The notes: generated by a model not told the origin, from the letters alone. DNA of 64,000 nucleotides from Phaeobacter piscinae (GCF_002407245.1 NZ_CP010681.1:2108001-2172000); one strand, 5' to 3'. Counted from the stretch's first letter, positions 8,611-18,000 are shown. A program made the numbers and translations.

Positions 8611-10424
8611 AGTGGCCAGAAGACCGGGATCAGGATGGATGCCAAGAGGCCAACGCTAAAGTTCAGCGGAATGCCCACGCGCAGGAAGTCGGTGAATTTA
8701 TATCCGCCCGGACCGTAGACCAGCATGTTGGTCTGATAGCCAATCGGTGTCGCAAAGGAGGCTGAGGCCGCCACCATCACCGCCACCACAAGGGGGCGTG
8801 GATCAATGCCCATGGCCTGCGCCAGCCCAACCGCGATCGGGGTCACCACCACAGCCACGGCATTGTTGGAGACCAGCTCTGTCAGGATCGAGGTCAGCAG
8901 ATAGACCGCCCAGACCAGAAGAAACGGCGGCAGAACAGAGAGTGACGGCGCAATGGCGTCCACAATGAGCCGCACAGCGCCAGAGCTTTCAAGTGCGGCG
9001 CCGATGGCCAGCATGGCAAAGATCAGCGTGAGCAGGCGACCGTCGACAAAAGAAAACGCCTCATCCGCATCAATGCAGCGGGTGATCAGCACCAGTGAGA
9101 CGGCCAGGACCGACAGCATCAGGATCGGAGCCACACCCAGAGCCGCAAGAAGCACGATGCCGATCAACGCGACAATGGCAATGGGCGCGTGGCGACGGCG
9201 GTAGGCGCGCACAGAGGGCTGCGACACCGCCGCCATATCCATATCTGCCGCAAGGCGCTGAATATCTTCGGTGTTGCCCTCCAGGAGCAGGGTATCGCCC
9301 ACCCGCACCACCAGATCCTCCAGCTGGACGCCGATGTTCTGGTTCCGACGATGCACCGCCAGCGTATAAACCCCGTAGCGACGACGCAGGCGCATCGCGC
9401 CGAGCGAGCGGCCGACCATGCGGCAGCCGGGGGTGATCAGCACCTCAACGGTTTCGGTTTCAACGGTGGAGACCTGATCGACGCGCTTCAGCTCCTTGTT
9501 GCGTTGCAGGCTGAGGAGTTCGGTCATCTGGGTGCGCAGGACCACCCGGTCACCGACCTGCAGCTCGACGCCTTTGAGCGCGTTGCGCAGCGAGATATCG
9601 CCGCGAATGACATCGATCAGCCGCACGCCGGGGCGTTTGAACAATTGCACGCCGGTGACCTCGCGCCCGATCAGATTGCTGTCCGGGGGGATCACCGCCT
9701 CGGTGAAGAATTTCATCCGCGAGCGGTCGCTGAGCAAGCTGGCCATGCTGCTGCGGTCCGGCAACAGGCGCGGTGCGACGAAGCGCAGGTAGATCATGCC
9801 CCAGATCACCAGAATGATGCCCAGCGGCGTGACCTCGAAAATAGTGAAAGGCGCCAGCCCCTGCGCCCGCGCAACCCCGTCAACCAGCAGGTTCGTAGAG
9901 GTGCCGATCAGCGTCAGCGTGCCGCCCAAGATGGCTGCATAACTCAGCGGGATCAGCATCTTGGAGGCCGAAACCTTCATCGTGCGGGCGATCTGGATGA
10001 ACACAGGGATCATCACCACAACCACCGGCGTGTTCGACACAACGGCAGAGGCGGCAACGACAAAGACCATCAAGAGCGCGATGGCCAGCTTCGGGCTGAC
10101 CTCCGCCTGCTTGCGCGCCTGCGCGGTAAAGGCATCCAGCGCCCCGGTGCGCACCAGGGCCCCCATGATGATGAACATGGCCGCAATGGTCCAGGGCGCC
10201 GGATTTGACAACACCGGTAGCGCCGCTTGATACGGCAGCACGCCCGTTGCCAGCATTGTTGAGACACCTGCCAGCGCCACCACTTCAGTCGGGAAGGTTT
10301 CCCGCAGGAAGGCTGCAAACATCGCCGCCACGATCAGCAGTGTCAGAACCGCGCCGCCGGTCTCGCCAAGGGGTAGAAACTGCATCAAGGGTAACGACAT
10401 CCATGAGGTTGAAAGATCAGTCAT
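8607..10424 (-). CDS. SLC13 family permease with TrkA-C domains (second copy)
   Basis: 605 residues with the same plan as the permease at 5007-6782: a membrane half with AMFIIMGALVRTGALDAF and GTLTLIGTSTNLLVDG, two central TrkA-C modules (about 225-300 and 310-385), and a second membrane half with LVSNNAVAVVVTPIAVGL and ATPIGYQTNMLVYGPGGYKF. Sequence differs strongly from the first copy, so this is not a recent duplication. Likely an inner-membrane anion or dicarboxylate carrier. ATG at 10424; the 238-bp stretch upstream is non-coding and should hold its promoter. Confidence 0.9.
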   Translation of the reverse strand: MTDLSTSWMSLPLMQFLPLGETGGAVLTLLIVAAMFAAFLRETFPTEVVALAGVSTMLATGVLPYQAALPVLSNPAPWTIAAMFIIMGALVRTGALDAFTAQARKQAEVSPKLAIALLMVFVVAASAVVSNTPVVVVMIPVFIQIARTMKVSASKMLIPLSYAAILGGTLTLIGTSTNLLVDGVARAQGLAPFTIFEVTPLGIILVIWGMIYLRFVAPRLLPDRSSMASLLSDRSRMKFFTEAVIPPDSNLIGREVTGVQLFKRPGVRLIDVIRGDISLRNALKGVELQVGDRVVLRTQMTELLSLQRNKELKRVDQVSTVETETVEVLITPGCRMVGRSLGAMRLRRRYGVYTLAVHRRNQNIGVQLEDLVVRVGDTLLLEGNTEDIQRLAADMDMAAVSQPSVRAYRRRHAPIAIVALIGIVLLAALGVAPILMLSVLAVSLVLITRCIDADEAFSFVDGRLLTLIFAMLAIGAALESSGAVRLIVDAIAPSLSVLPPFLLVWAVYLLTSILTELVSNNAVAVVVTPIAVGLAQAMGIDPRPLVVAVMVAASASFATPIGYQTNMLVYGPGGYKFTDFLRVGIPLNFSVGLLASILIPVFWPL

Positions 10425-10662
10425 CGGTGACCTGCAAGACCGGCTGGAACCGCATCAGACAGCGCACGGCCCAAGCGAGTGAACCTGATCCCGCCACCCG
10501 AGGCAAGTGTTTCGCGGTGCAACCGGTTGGCATGGTCCTGATTTACCGGCTGTTTGCGAACAGGGTTTGGGTTTTGCGCATATAGGCAGGCAAGTATCCC
10601 CCTGCCTGCGTGTATTTTTGCGGAGCCAGGCACGTTGCGAGCCTCCCGAGCCAAAGCCAGCG

Positions 10663-11475
10663 TCAGGGCGCGGCCTCTTCCAACAAGCCACCCACCCGGA
10701 TCATGCGGATCGATTTCGCCGCACCGGTGCGATCATCGGTGTCCACAAAAACGCCGGAGAGCGTTGCTGGCCCTTCGGCGGGGGTGAAGCGGTTTTTGGG
10801 CATGCCGGTCAGGAAACGGCGCATCGGTTCGGATTTCTCCATCCCGATCACGGAATTATAGTCGCCGCACATGCCGGCATCTGTCAGATACCCGGTCCCG
10901 CCAGACAGGATCTGGGCATCGGCCGTTGGCACATGGGTATGGGTGCCCACCACCAGCGAGGCGCGGCCGTTACAGAAATGCCCCATGGCCATCTTCTCAG
11001 ACGTGGCTTCGCAGTGCATGTCCACGATCACCGCCTGCGCCAGACCGCCACGTGGATGCGATTTCAGCACCGCCTCCACCGCACCAAAGGGATCATCATA
11101 GGCGCGTTTCATGAACACCTGCCCCAGCGCCTGAACCACCAGCACCTTGCGCCCGCCGGGGGCGTTGAACAACCGGTAGCCGCGCCCCGGTGCGTTTTTG
11201 GCAAAGTTCAGGGGCCGGATGACGCGCGGCTCCTTTTCGATGAATTGCAGCATGTCCTTCTGGTCAAAGGCATGATCGCCCAGGGTCAGGCAGTCGACAC
11301 CCGCATCCAGCAGAAGCTTGGCGTGTTCGCCGCTCAGCCCCATGCCGTTGGAGGCGTTCTCGCCGTTGACCACAACAAAATCGAGCCGCCATTCCTGCCG
11401 CAGCCGCGGCAGGTTTTCAGTGACGGCACGGCGCCCGGCGCGGCCCATCACATCGCCTAGGAAAAGAATACGCAT
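10663..11475 (-). CDS. YmdB-like metallophosphoesterase (TIGR00282)
   Basis: 270 residues. Starts MRILFLGDVMGRAGRR, with further metal-binding motifs VVNGENASNGMGL, LTLGDHAFD and GTHTHVPTAD, all diagnostic of the TIGR00282/YmdB family. Bacillus YmdB hydrolyses 2',3'-cyclic AMP and affects biofilm formation; the role in alphaproteobacteria is not known to me. The frame extends to 11511 but the methionine at 11475 begins the conserved first strand. Cytoplasmic. It stands between a permease and a VOC gene on the same strand with large gaps, so probably its own transcript. Confidence 0.9.
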   Translation of the reverse strand: MRILFLGDVMGRAGRRAVTENLPRLRQEWRLDFVVVNGENASNGMGLSGEHAKLLLDAGVDCLTLGDHAFDQKDMLQFIEKEPRVIRPLNFAKNAPGRGYRLFNAPGGRKVLVVQALGQVFMKRAYDDPFGAVEAVLKSHPRGGLAQAVIVDMHCEATSEKMAMGHFCNGRASLVVGTHTHVPTADAQILSGGTGYLTDAGMCGDYNSVIGMEKSEPMRRFLTGMPKNRFTPAEGPATLSGVFVDTDDRTGAAKSIRMIRVGGLLEEAAP

Positions 11476-11578
11476 GCCGCGGCTGGTAAGCAACGCGGGG
11501 CCAAAGAGCAAGGCCCCGCGTGTTGAAATCGCCGCTTTGTGGCGCCGAGATCAGTTATAAGCAGGCAGCCTCAGGGGC

Positions 11579-12079
11579 TCAGCTGTAGGCGCCGGCCGAA
11601 TAGGTCAGCTCGTAACCGTGCGAGTAGATCTCGAAGACGATGCCGAAGGGGTCTTCGACATAGACCATGCGGTAGGGCTTTTCGTCAGGGTAGTATTCGC
11701 GCACCGGCATCCGCTGCTTGCCGCCGGCCTCGACGATCTTCTTGGCCAGGCCTTCGACATCCGGGTCCTGGATGCAGAAGTGGAACACGCCGTGGCGTCG
11801 GTGGTCGAGGTTCTCTTCCGGTGCGTAATTGCCGTCAAACTCGAAGATTTCGATGCCGACACGGTCGGCGGTGGACATATGGGCGATGCGCAGATGCTTC
11901 CAGCCGGGGCCGAAGACGTCGGTGCACATGCGGCCGATGTCGCTGTCATCCTCGGGCACGTCGGTGGGCTCCATGATGGTGTAGAAGCCCATGACTTCGG
12001 CGTAGAATTTCACCGCGGCATCAAGGTCCGGAACCGACAGGCCGATGTGGGAAAAGCTTTTCGGGGCGGGAAGCATCAT
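11579..12079 (-). CDS. VOC family (glyoxalase-like) protein
   Basis: 166 residues with two beta-alpha-beta-beta-beta modules of the vicinal-oxygen-chelate fold. Candidate metal ligands are the histidine in SHIGLSV near the N-terminus, the histidine of HGVFHFCIQD and the glutamate in GIVFEIYSH. The family includes glyoxalase I, extradiol dioxygenases and resistance proteins; the length fits a single-domain lyase or dioxygenase. A LysR gene is divergent 109 bp away and is the likely regulator. Start at 12079 is preceded on the minus strand by GAAGGAGAAAC. Confidence 0.82.
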   Translation of the reverse strand: MMLPAPKSFSHIGLSVPDLDAAVKFYAEVMGFYTIMEPTDVPEDDSDIGRMCTDVFGPGWKHLRIAHMSTADRVGIEIFEFDGNYAPEENLDHRRHGVFHFCIQDPDVEGLAKKIVEAGGKQRMPVREYYPDEKPYRMVYVEDPFGIVFEIYSHGYELTYSAGAYS

Positions 12080-12127
12080 GTTTCTCCTTCACGTGCAGTC
12101 TTTGTTGGCAGTGACCGGGAGATAGGG

Positions 12128-12155
12128 TTGACGGCCTAGAAAGCAAAATTATGAT
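12128..12155 (+). promoter_or_regulatory. Putative sigma-70 promoter for LysR gene
   Basis: TTGACG (12128-12133), 16-bp spacer, TATGAT (12150-12155), ending 33 bp before the GTG start of the LysR gene. Confidence 0.5.
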
Positions 12156-12188
12156 TTCTTATGTCAAGTATAACCAAATGGATATGCC

Positions 12189-13076
12189 GTGCTGAATTCC
12201 TCCTGGCTGGAAACCTTTACCGTGCTCAGCGGGCTGGAGAGCTTCACCCGCACCGCCGCCCGGCTGAATATGACCCAGCCGGGGGTGAGCCAGCATGTGA
12301 AGAAGCTGGAAGCGCAGGTCGGCAAGCCGCTGCTGGACCGTCACGGCAAGGGGTTCAGCCTGACTGATGCAGGTGCCGCGGTCGCTGCCCTCGGCCGCCG
12401 CCGCCTGGCCGAGGAGGAAGCCCTGCGCCAGGAGCTGGGCCAGGACGATCCCGCCAGCGGCCAGGTGCGCATTGCCTGCCCCGGCGGCTTTGCGGTGCTG
12501 CTGTACGACGCTGTGGCGGCGCATCTGGCGGGGGCGCCGGGATTGATGCTGTCCTTGCAGGCCGCTCCGCAAGCCGCGATCGAGGCGCAGCTGCTGGCGG
12601 GGGAGCTGGACTTTGGCATCCTGCACCGCAAGCTGGAGGCGCCGCGGCTGACGGCCGAGCCTTTGGGCCGTGACCGGTTGAATTTGATCCTGCCGCCAGA
12701 CAGCCCGGCTGTGCCGGACTTCGACGATTTACAAGCTTTGGGGATGATCGGCCACCCGGATGGTGCGGCACTGGCCGACAGGCTCCTGGGGGCCAATTAC
12801 AGCGGCTACCGCGGGGCAGCAGGGCTGCGGCAGCGGGCGTTTTTGAACCAGATCGGCCAGATCCTCGACCCGGTGGCGGCGGGCACCGGCTATACCATCC
12901 TGCCGCAAACGGCGGTTCTGGCGCAATCGGCGCAGCGCGCGTTCCGCATTGCAGCGCTCGCGCATCCGCAGGAGGACGAGCTGTGGCTGATCAGCCAGCG
13001 CCGCGATCCGCCCCCTGCCCGGCTCGCCGCCTTTGCCGAAGCGATCCGCACGGTGAGTGGCCGGCTTGACCAGTAG
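12189..13076 (+). CDS. LysR-type transcriptional regulator
   Basis: 295 residues, GTG start. N-terminal winged helix-turn-helix with SFTRTAARLNMTQPGVSQHV as the recognition segment, then a LysR substrate-binding domain. It is divergent from the VOC gene, with a good sigma-70 promoter in between, so it probably controls that gene and itself. The HTH resembles the branch that regulates small metabolic operons; ligand unknown. Its 3' end lies 6 bp from the convergent 5-formyltetrahydrofolate cyclo-ligase. Confidence 0.87.
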   Translation: MLNSSWLETFTVLSGLESFTRTAARLNMTQPGVSQHVKKLEAQVGKPLLDRHGKGFSLTDAGAAVAALGRRRLAEEEALRQELGQDDPASGQVRIACPGGFAVLLYDAVAAHLAGAPGLMLSLQAAPQAAIEAQLLAGELDFGILHRKLEAPRLTAEPLGRDRLNLILPPDSPAVPDFDDLQALGMIGHPDGAALADRLLGANYSGYRGAAGLRQRAFLNQIGQILDPVAAGTGYTILPQTAVLAQSAQRAFRIAALAHPQEDELWLISQRRDPPPARLAAFAEAIRTVSGRLDQ

Positions 13077-13082
13077 TGCGGC

Positions 13083-13640
13083 CTAGATCTGCAGGATGCG
13101 GCTTTCGGTGACGATCATGTCCAGCGGCTGGTCGGTGGGTTCCAGCGGCAGATCGTCGTCTTCCTGCGCATCAAAGGCAAAGCCGATCGCCAGCGTCGCG
13201 CGCCGCGCCCGCAGCAGTTCCAAGGTGCGGTCGTAAAAGCCGCCCCCATAGCCAAGCCGCCCGCCCCGCGCATCAAAGGCGACCAGCGGCACAATCAGGA
13301 TCTCGGGTTCAAAATAATCATCCACCTCGGGCACTCTGGCGCCAAAGGGACCGTCGCGCAGCGCGCCGTCCGGTTGCCAGCGACTGAATTTCAGCGGTGT
13401 CTCCTTGGCCTGGATCACTGGCACCCCAACCGGACCATGGGCCGCCGCCTCAGCCATGGCAGGGCGCGGGTCAATCTCCGTGCGGATCGGCATGTAACCT
13501 GAGAGCGGCACACCGCGATATCCGGCCAGCACCTCGGACAGATGGCCCGCGACCCCTGGCTTGTTCATATCATATGCGGCCTTGCGGCGCTGGAAGGCAG
13601 CTTTGCGGGCGTCAGCCTTGATCCGGGTGAGGTCATCCAT
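13083..13640 (-). CDS. 5-formyltetrahydrofolate cyclo-ligase
   Basis: 185 residues, the usual family length. It converts 5-formyl-THF to 5,10-methenyl-THF with ATP. The C-terminal signature GRLGYGGGFYDRTL holds the ATP/phosphate-binding glycines; RGVPLSGYMPIRTEIDP fits the substrate region. Start at 13640 is chosen because AGGATC lies 8 bases upstream on the minus strand; an in-frame extension to 13691 has no such site. The stop of the next gene upstream (mgtE, 15092) is at 13704, only 63 bp away, so the two may share a transcript. Confidence 0.9.
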   Translation of the reverse strand: MDDLTRIKADARKAAFQRRKAAYDMNKPGVAGHLSEVLAGYRGVPLSGYMPIRTEIDPRPAMAEAAAHGPVGVPVIQAKETPLKFSRWQPDGALRDGPFGARVPEVDDYFEPEILIVPLVAFDARGGRLGYGGGFYDRTLELLRARRATLAIGFAFDAQEDDDLPLEPTDQPLDMIVTESRILQI

Positions 13641-13703
13641 GAGTGCGATCCTGTCAGAACGAAAGACACCGCCCGCACCGGCGAGCAGCAAAAACGGCGC
13701 AGG

Positions 13704-15092
13704 TCAGAGCAGCATCGCCCCGGCCAGCCCAAGAAAAGCAAAAAATCCGACAATATCCGTGACCGTTGTCACAAAGGCACCGGAGGCCAGCGCCGGATCG
13801 ACGCCGATTTTCTCCAGAATAATCGGCACCACGGTTCCCGCCAGCCCCGCGACGACCAGATTGATCACCATAGCGACGGCAATCACAACGCCCAGCACGG
13901 GTGAGCCGAACCACAAGATCCCCACCACGCCCATGATCAGGGCAAAGGCAAGGCCGTTGACCAGCCCCACCAGAACCTCCCGCCGGATCACCCGCCAGAC
14001 GTTGGATCCGGTGAGGTCGCGGGTCGCCAGCGCGCGCACTGCCACCGTTAGCGATTGCGTGCCGGCATTGCCACCCATGGAGGCCACGATCGGCATCAGC
14101 ACCGCCAGCGCCACAAATTCGGCAATCGTCGCCTCAAACTGGGCAATCACCAGCGAGGCCAGAATTGCGGTGGCAAGGTTCACCGCCAGCCAGGGAAAAC
14201 GCTGCTTCGTCGTGGCCATCACCCGGTCAGCAAGGCTGCCCTCGCCGACCCCCGCGAGGCGCAGGATGTCTTCTTCGTGCTCTTCGTCCAGCACCACCAT
14301 GGCATCATCCATGGTGATGACGCCCACTAGCCGTCCCTCATCATCGACCACGGGGGCTGAGATCAGGTGGTACTGGTTGAAGGCATAGGCCACATCTTCC
14401 TCGTCCTGATCGGCAGGGATGATCTGAAAGGTCTCCTCGACGATGTCACCCAGCGGCACCTCCCGTTTGGAGGACATGATGCGGCCAAGCGTGACATTGC
14501 CGACGGGGTGTAGCCGAGGATCGACCAGAACGACATGGTAGAACTGATCCGGGAGATGATCGGATTCCCGCATGAAATCAATTGCCTGCCCGACCGTCCA
14601 GTGGTCGGGTGCCATCACCACCTCGCGCTGCATCAGTCGGCCGGCGGAGTTCTCAGGATAGCTCAGCGATTGTTCAACCGCCACCCGGTCCGCATCTTCC
14701 AGCGTGTTGAGAATGGCCTCCTGCTGCGGCTCTTCCAGATCCTCCAGCAGGTCAACAACGTCATCGCTTTCAAGATCACGCACCGCCTCAGCCAAAACCT
14801 GCGGGGCAAGCTGTGAGATCACCTCTTCGCGGATGCTCTCATCCAGTTCCGACAGGATCTCACCGTCGAATTCGCGGTCGTACAGCCGGATCAGCTGACC
14901 CCGGTCAAAGGCGCTGATCTGTTCCAGAAGGTCGGCAATATCCGCTGCGTGCAGCGGCTCCATCAGCGCGGTCAGCTGCGCCTGATCCGCGGCCTCCACT
15001 GCCTCAAGAATCTGGCCGACCAGTTTGCGATCCAGCTCATAGGCATCCTCGGACGCGGGATCGACTGGCTCTTGGTGGTCGTCTGCAATCAT
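13704..15092 (-). CDS. mgtE: MgtE magnesium transporter
   Basis: 462 residues. Order of domains: MgtE N-terminal superhelical domain (about 30-130, LHAADIADLLEQI...), two CBS domains (about 135-255, with GVITMDDAMVVL), a connecting helix, and five transmembrane helices with the signature MPIVASMGGNAGTQSLTVAV in the ion-pore helix. MgtE is a Mg2+ channel gated by cytosolic Mg2+ through its N and CBS domains. The frame is open to 15212, but methionine 15092 begins the family's acidic N-terminus. No Mg-sensing leader RNA is evident in the short upstream region. Confidence 0.94.
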   Translation of the reverse strand: MIADDHQEPVDPASEDAYELDRKLVGQILEAVEAADQAQLTALMEPLHAADIADLLEQISAFDRGQLIRLYDREFDGEILSELDESIREEVISQLAPQVLAEAVRDLESDDVVDLLEDLEEPQQEAILNTLEDADRVAVEQSLSYPENSAGRLMQREVVMAPDHWTVGQAIDFMRESDHLPDQFYHVVLVDPRLHPVGNVTLGRIMSSKREVPLGDIVEETFQIIPADQDEEDVAYAFNQYHLISAPVVDDEGRLVGVITMDDAMVVLDEEHEEDILRLAGVGEGSLADRVMATTKQRFPWLAVNLATAILASLVIAQFEATIAEFVALAVLMPIVASMGGNAGTQSLTVAVRALATRDLTGSNVWRVIRREVLVGLVNGLAFALIMGVVGILWFGSPVLGVVIAVAMVINLVVAGLAGTVVPIILEKIGVDPALASGAFVTTVTDIVGFFAFLGLAGAMLL

Positions 15093-15228
15093 CTGAGGCC
15101 CCTTTTTCGCGGTTGCTTCTGGAATAAAAGAAGCAGTTACCGAAAAACAATGACAATGACGTAATTTACCGCCGATGATGCTGCGCGTATCCTGTGGACC
15201 GCAGTTTGGCAAGAAAGGACCGCGTCTT

Positions 15229-16515
15229 ATGCAGGCAGACTATATCTTACGGGGACAGGTTCTTTCGTTTACAGACACCCCCTTTGATGGCGACAGCCCG
15301 GAGGCGGCGGCAAAGCTGCATGAGGCGGTCGCCATCGGCGGTGGCAAGGTGCTGGAGCTGGGCGCATGGGAGGGCCTGCGCAAGGCCCATCCGGCGGCAG
15401 AACTGGTGGATCATGGCGACCGGCTGATCCTGGCGGGGTTTGTCGATGCCCATGTGCATTTCCCCCAGACCGCGATTATTGCCAGCTGGGGCAAACGGCT
15501 GATTGACTGGCTGAACAGCTATACCTTCCCCGAGGAGATGCGGTTTGGTGATCGGTCTTATGCTTATGAGATCGCCGGGCGTTATCTGGATCTGACCCGC
15601 TCCCATGGCACCACCACCATGTGCAGCTATTGCACCATCCATCCCGAAAGCGTGGATGCGTTTTTCACCGCCGCGCAGGCGCGGGGCCAACGGGTTGTTG
15701 CAGGCAAGACCTGCATGGATCGCAACGCCCCGGACGGGCTGCGCGACACCGCGCAATCGGCCCATGACGACAGTGCGGCGCTGATCGCGCGCTGGCATGG
15801 GGTTGACCGGCTGTCTTATGCGATCACGCCACGGTTCTCTCCCACCTCGACACCCGAACAGCTGGAGGCCATGGGCGCGCTTTGGGCCGATCATCCGGAC
15901 TGTCTGATGCAGACCCATCTGAGCGAGCAAACGGATGAGATTGCCTGGGTGAAGTCGCTCTTTCCCAAGGCCCGCGATTATCTGGATACCTATGAGCAAT
16001 TTGGCCTGTTGGGCGCACGCGGCCTTTATGGTCATGCCATCCATCTGGAAGACCGCGAGCGTGCCCGGCTGCGCGAGGTTGGCGCGGCGCTGGTGCATTG
16101 CCCTACCTCTAACACCTTTATCGGCTCCGGGCTGTTTGATATGGCCGGGCTGATGGCAGAAGGCCAACGGATTGGCCTGGCCACGGACACCGGTGGCGGC
16201 TCCAGTTTTTCGATGCTGCGCACCATGGCGGCGGCCTATGAGGTTGGCCAGCTGCGCGGCACGCCACTGCATGCGGCGCAATTGCTGTGGCTGGCCACGC
16301 AAGGCTCGGCCCGCGCGCTGCACATGGGAGACCAGATCGGCAATATCGCCCCTGGCATGGAGGCGGACCTGGTGGTGCTGGATCTGGCCTCCACCCCCGC
16401 CATTGCGCAGCGCAGCGCCGGGGCGAAAGATCTCTGGGAGGCGGTTTTTGCCACCATCATGATGGGCGATGACCGGGCGGTTGCGGAGGTCTGGATCAAC
16501 GGCGCACGCGACTGA
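15229..16515 (+). CDS. guaD: Guanine deaminase
   Basis: 428 residues, an amidohydrolase. Metal-binding and catalytic motifs in order: GFVDAHVHFPQT (HxH), CSYCTIHPES, QTHLSEQTDE, GLYGHAIHL, and ATDTGGGSSFSML. It hydrolyses guanine to xanthine plus ammonia in purine salvage or catabolism. The start at 15229 (MQADYILRG) has AAGAAAGGAC just upstream; an upstream in-frame ATG at 15175 has none. It is convergent with an 8-oxoguanine deaminase, the two stop codons about 145 bp apart. Confidence 0.92.
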   Translation: MQADYILRGQVLSFTDTPFDGDSPEAAAKLHEAVAIGGGKVLELGAWEGLRKAHPAAELVDHGDRLILAGFVDAHVHFPQTAIIASWGKRLIDWLNSYTFPEEMRFGDRSYAYEIAGRYLDLTRSHGTTTMCSYCTIHPESVDAFFTAAQARGQRVVAGKTCMDRNAPDGLRDTAQSAHDDSAALIARWHGVDRLSYAITPRFSPTSTPEQLEAMGALWADHPDCLMQTHLSEQTDEIAWVKSLFPKARDYLDTYEQFGLLGARGLYGHAIHLEDRERARLREVGAALVHCPTSNTFIGSGLFDMAGLMAEGQRIGLATDTGGGSSFSMLRTMAAAYEVGQLRGTPLHAAQLLWLATQGSARALHMGDQIGNIAPGMEADLVVLDLASTPAIAQRSAGAKDLWEAVFATIMMGDDRAVAEVWINGARD

Positions 16516-16622
16516 AGCCCGTCGCGACATGAGGACAAAGCGAGGGAGGCGCTGACGCGCCTCTGCCTCCGGCGGGGATATTTGGCGCCAGAAGCAGGGC
16601 GAAGCGCTGTTGCCCGGTTTGG

Positions 16623-16678
16623 CCAGTTGCGTCAGGCCAGCTGCGTCAGATCAGTCGCATCAAACCAGCTGCATCAGA
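16623..16678. repeat. Four tandem copies of a 14-bp unit
   Basis: Degenerate units with consensus CCAGCTGCGTCAGA run head to tail at 16623, 16637, 16651 and 16665. The last copies lie inside the 3' end of the 8-oxoguanine deaminase gene and encode its final RLMQLV, the first two are in the intergenic space. Confidence 0.7.
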
Positions 16679-18000
16679 CGTGTGGTGGCTTTTTGGTGCC
16701 GTTCCAGGAGCCCTGGCAGATCCATGGTCGCTAGGGTGCCGTCGCGGATGATCTGACGCCCCTCAACGAAGAGATGTTTCACCTGTGCAGGCCCTGCCAG
16801 CAACAGGGCCGCCGGATCCCAGCTGCCGCTTGAGGCCACGCCGGTGACATCCCAGATGGCGATATCGGCGCGTTTACCCACCGCAAGCTGCCCCACATCG
16901 GGCCGTCCCAGCACCTCTGCCCCGCCGCGCGTGGCGATTTCCAACGCCTCATAGGCGCTCATGGCATCGGCGCCCTGCGCGACCCGCTGCAGCAGCATCG
17001 CCTGACGTGCCTCACTGATCAGGCTGGCCATATCATTGCTGGCCGATCCATCCACCCCCAGCCCAACGGGTACCCGCGCATCGCGCATGGCGCGCAGCGG
17101 CGCGATACCGCTGCCGAGCCGACAATTGGAACAGGGGCAATGGGCCACACCGGTACGGGTCCGGGCGAAGAGATCAATCTCCTCAGCGTCCAGTTTCACA
17201 CAATGGGCGTGCCAGACGTCAGGGCCCGTCCAGCCCAGATCCTCGGCGTATTGGCCGGGTCGGCAGCCGAACTGCGCAAGGGAATAGGCGATATCTTCGT
17301 CATTTTCGGCCAGATGAGTGTGCAGCATGACGCCCTTGTCCCGCGCCAGAAGGGCGCTGTCCCGCATCAGCTCGCGGCTGACGGAAAACGGCGAACAGGG
17401 CGCCAATGCGACCCGGCACATCGACCCCTCAGCGGCATCATGGAACCGGTCCACCACCCGGATCATATCGTCAAGAATGGCGCGTTCATCCTCAACCAGG
17501 CTGTCCGGCGGCAGGCCCCCCGCGCTTTCGCCGATGCTCATGGCGCCACGGGTCGGCTGAAAGCGCAGGCCGATATCGCCAGCCGCCTCAATCGTGTCCT
17601 CCAGCCTGCTGCCGTTGGGATAGAGGTAGAGATGATCAGAGGTGAGCGAGCAGCCCGAGAAGGCCAGCTCCGCCAAGCCTAGCTGGGCGGAGACATGGAT
17701 ATCATCCGGCGTGAAGGCGGACCAGATCGGGTAGAGCCGTTTCAGCCAGCCAAACAGCAACGCATCCTGCGCGCCGGGCACCGCGCGGGTGAGGTTCTGG
17801 TAGAGATGGTGGTGGGTATTCACGAGGCCGGGCGTCACCACGCAGCCGCGGCCGCTGATCCGCTCACCTGTGGTGCTGAGATCACTGCCAATCTCAGCAA
17901 TAATCCCGTCACGCAGGCGCAGATCCACAGCCGACAGCTGGCGGCGCTGATCATCCATTGTCAGCGCGATATCAATATTTTGAATCAGAATCTCAGGCAC
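16660..18000 (-). CDS. 8-oxoguanine deaminase-like amidohydrolase
   Basis: 446 residues of the amidohydrolase superfamily. VNTHHHLYQNLTRA near residue 60 gives the HxH pair; further motifs are LHTHLAEN, VWHAHCVKL, VAHCPCSNCRLGSG and GVDGSASND. The motif set and length match 8-oxoguanine deaminases (Pseudomonas PA0142 type), which turn 8-oxoguanine into uric acid plus ammonia; other family members are hydroxyatrazine or isocytosine hydrolases, so activity is probable rather than certain. It faces guaD, which makes a purine deamination pair. The final codons come from a 14-bp tandem repeat. Confidence 0.88.
   Translation of the reverse strand: MPEILIQNIDIALTMDDQRRQLSAVDLRLRDGIIAEIGSDLSTTGERISGRGCVVTPGLVNTHHHLYQNLTRAVPGAQDALLFGWLKRLYPIWSAFTPDDIHVSAQLGLAELAFSGCSLTSDHLYLYPNGSRLEDTIEAAGDIGLRFQPTRGAMSIGESAGGLPPDSLVEDERAILDDMIRVVDRFHDAAEGSMCRVALAPCSPFSVSRELMRDSALLARDKGVMLHTHLAENDEDIAYSLAQFGCRPGQYAEDLGWTGPDVWHAHCVKLDAEEIDLFARTRTGVAHCPCSNCRLGSGIAPLRAMRDARVPVGLGVDGSASNDMASLISEARQAMLLQRVAQGADAMSAYEALEIATRGGAEVLGRPDVGQLAVGKRADIAIWDVTGVASSGSWDPAALLLAGPAQVKHLFVEGRQIIRDGTLATMDLPGLLERHQKATTRLMQLV

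Noticed and set aside
9189..10208. 339-aa plus-strand frame inside the second SLC13 gene
   Set aside because: Antisense to a clear permease; composition is His/Gln/Arg-rich, typical of a shadow frame in GC-rich DNA.
15247..16530. 427-aa minus-strand frame over guanine deaminase
   Set aside because: Antisense shadow with no recognisable domain; guaD motifs are intact on the plus strand.
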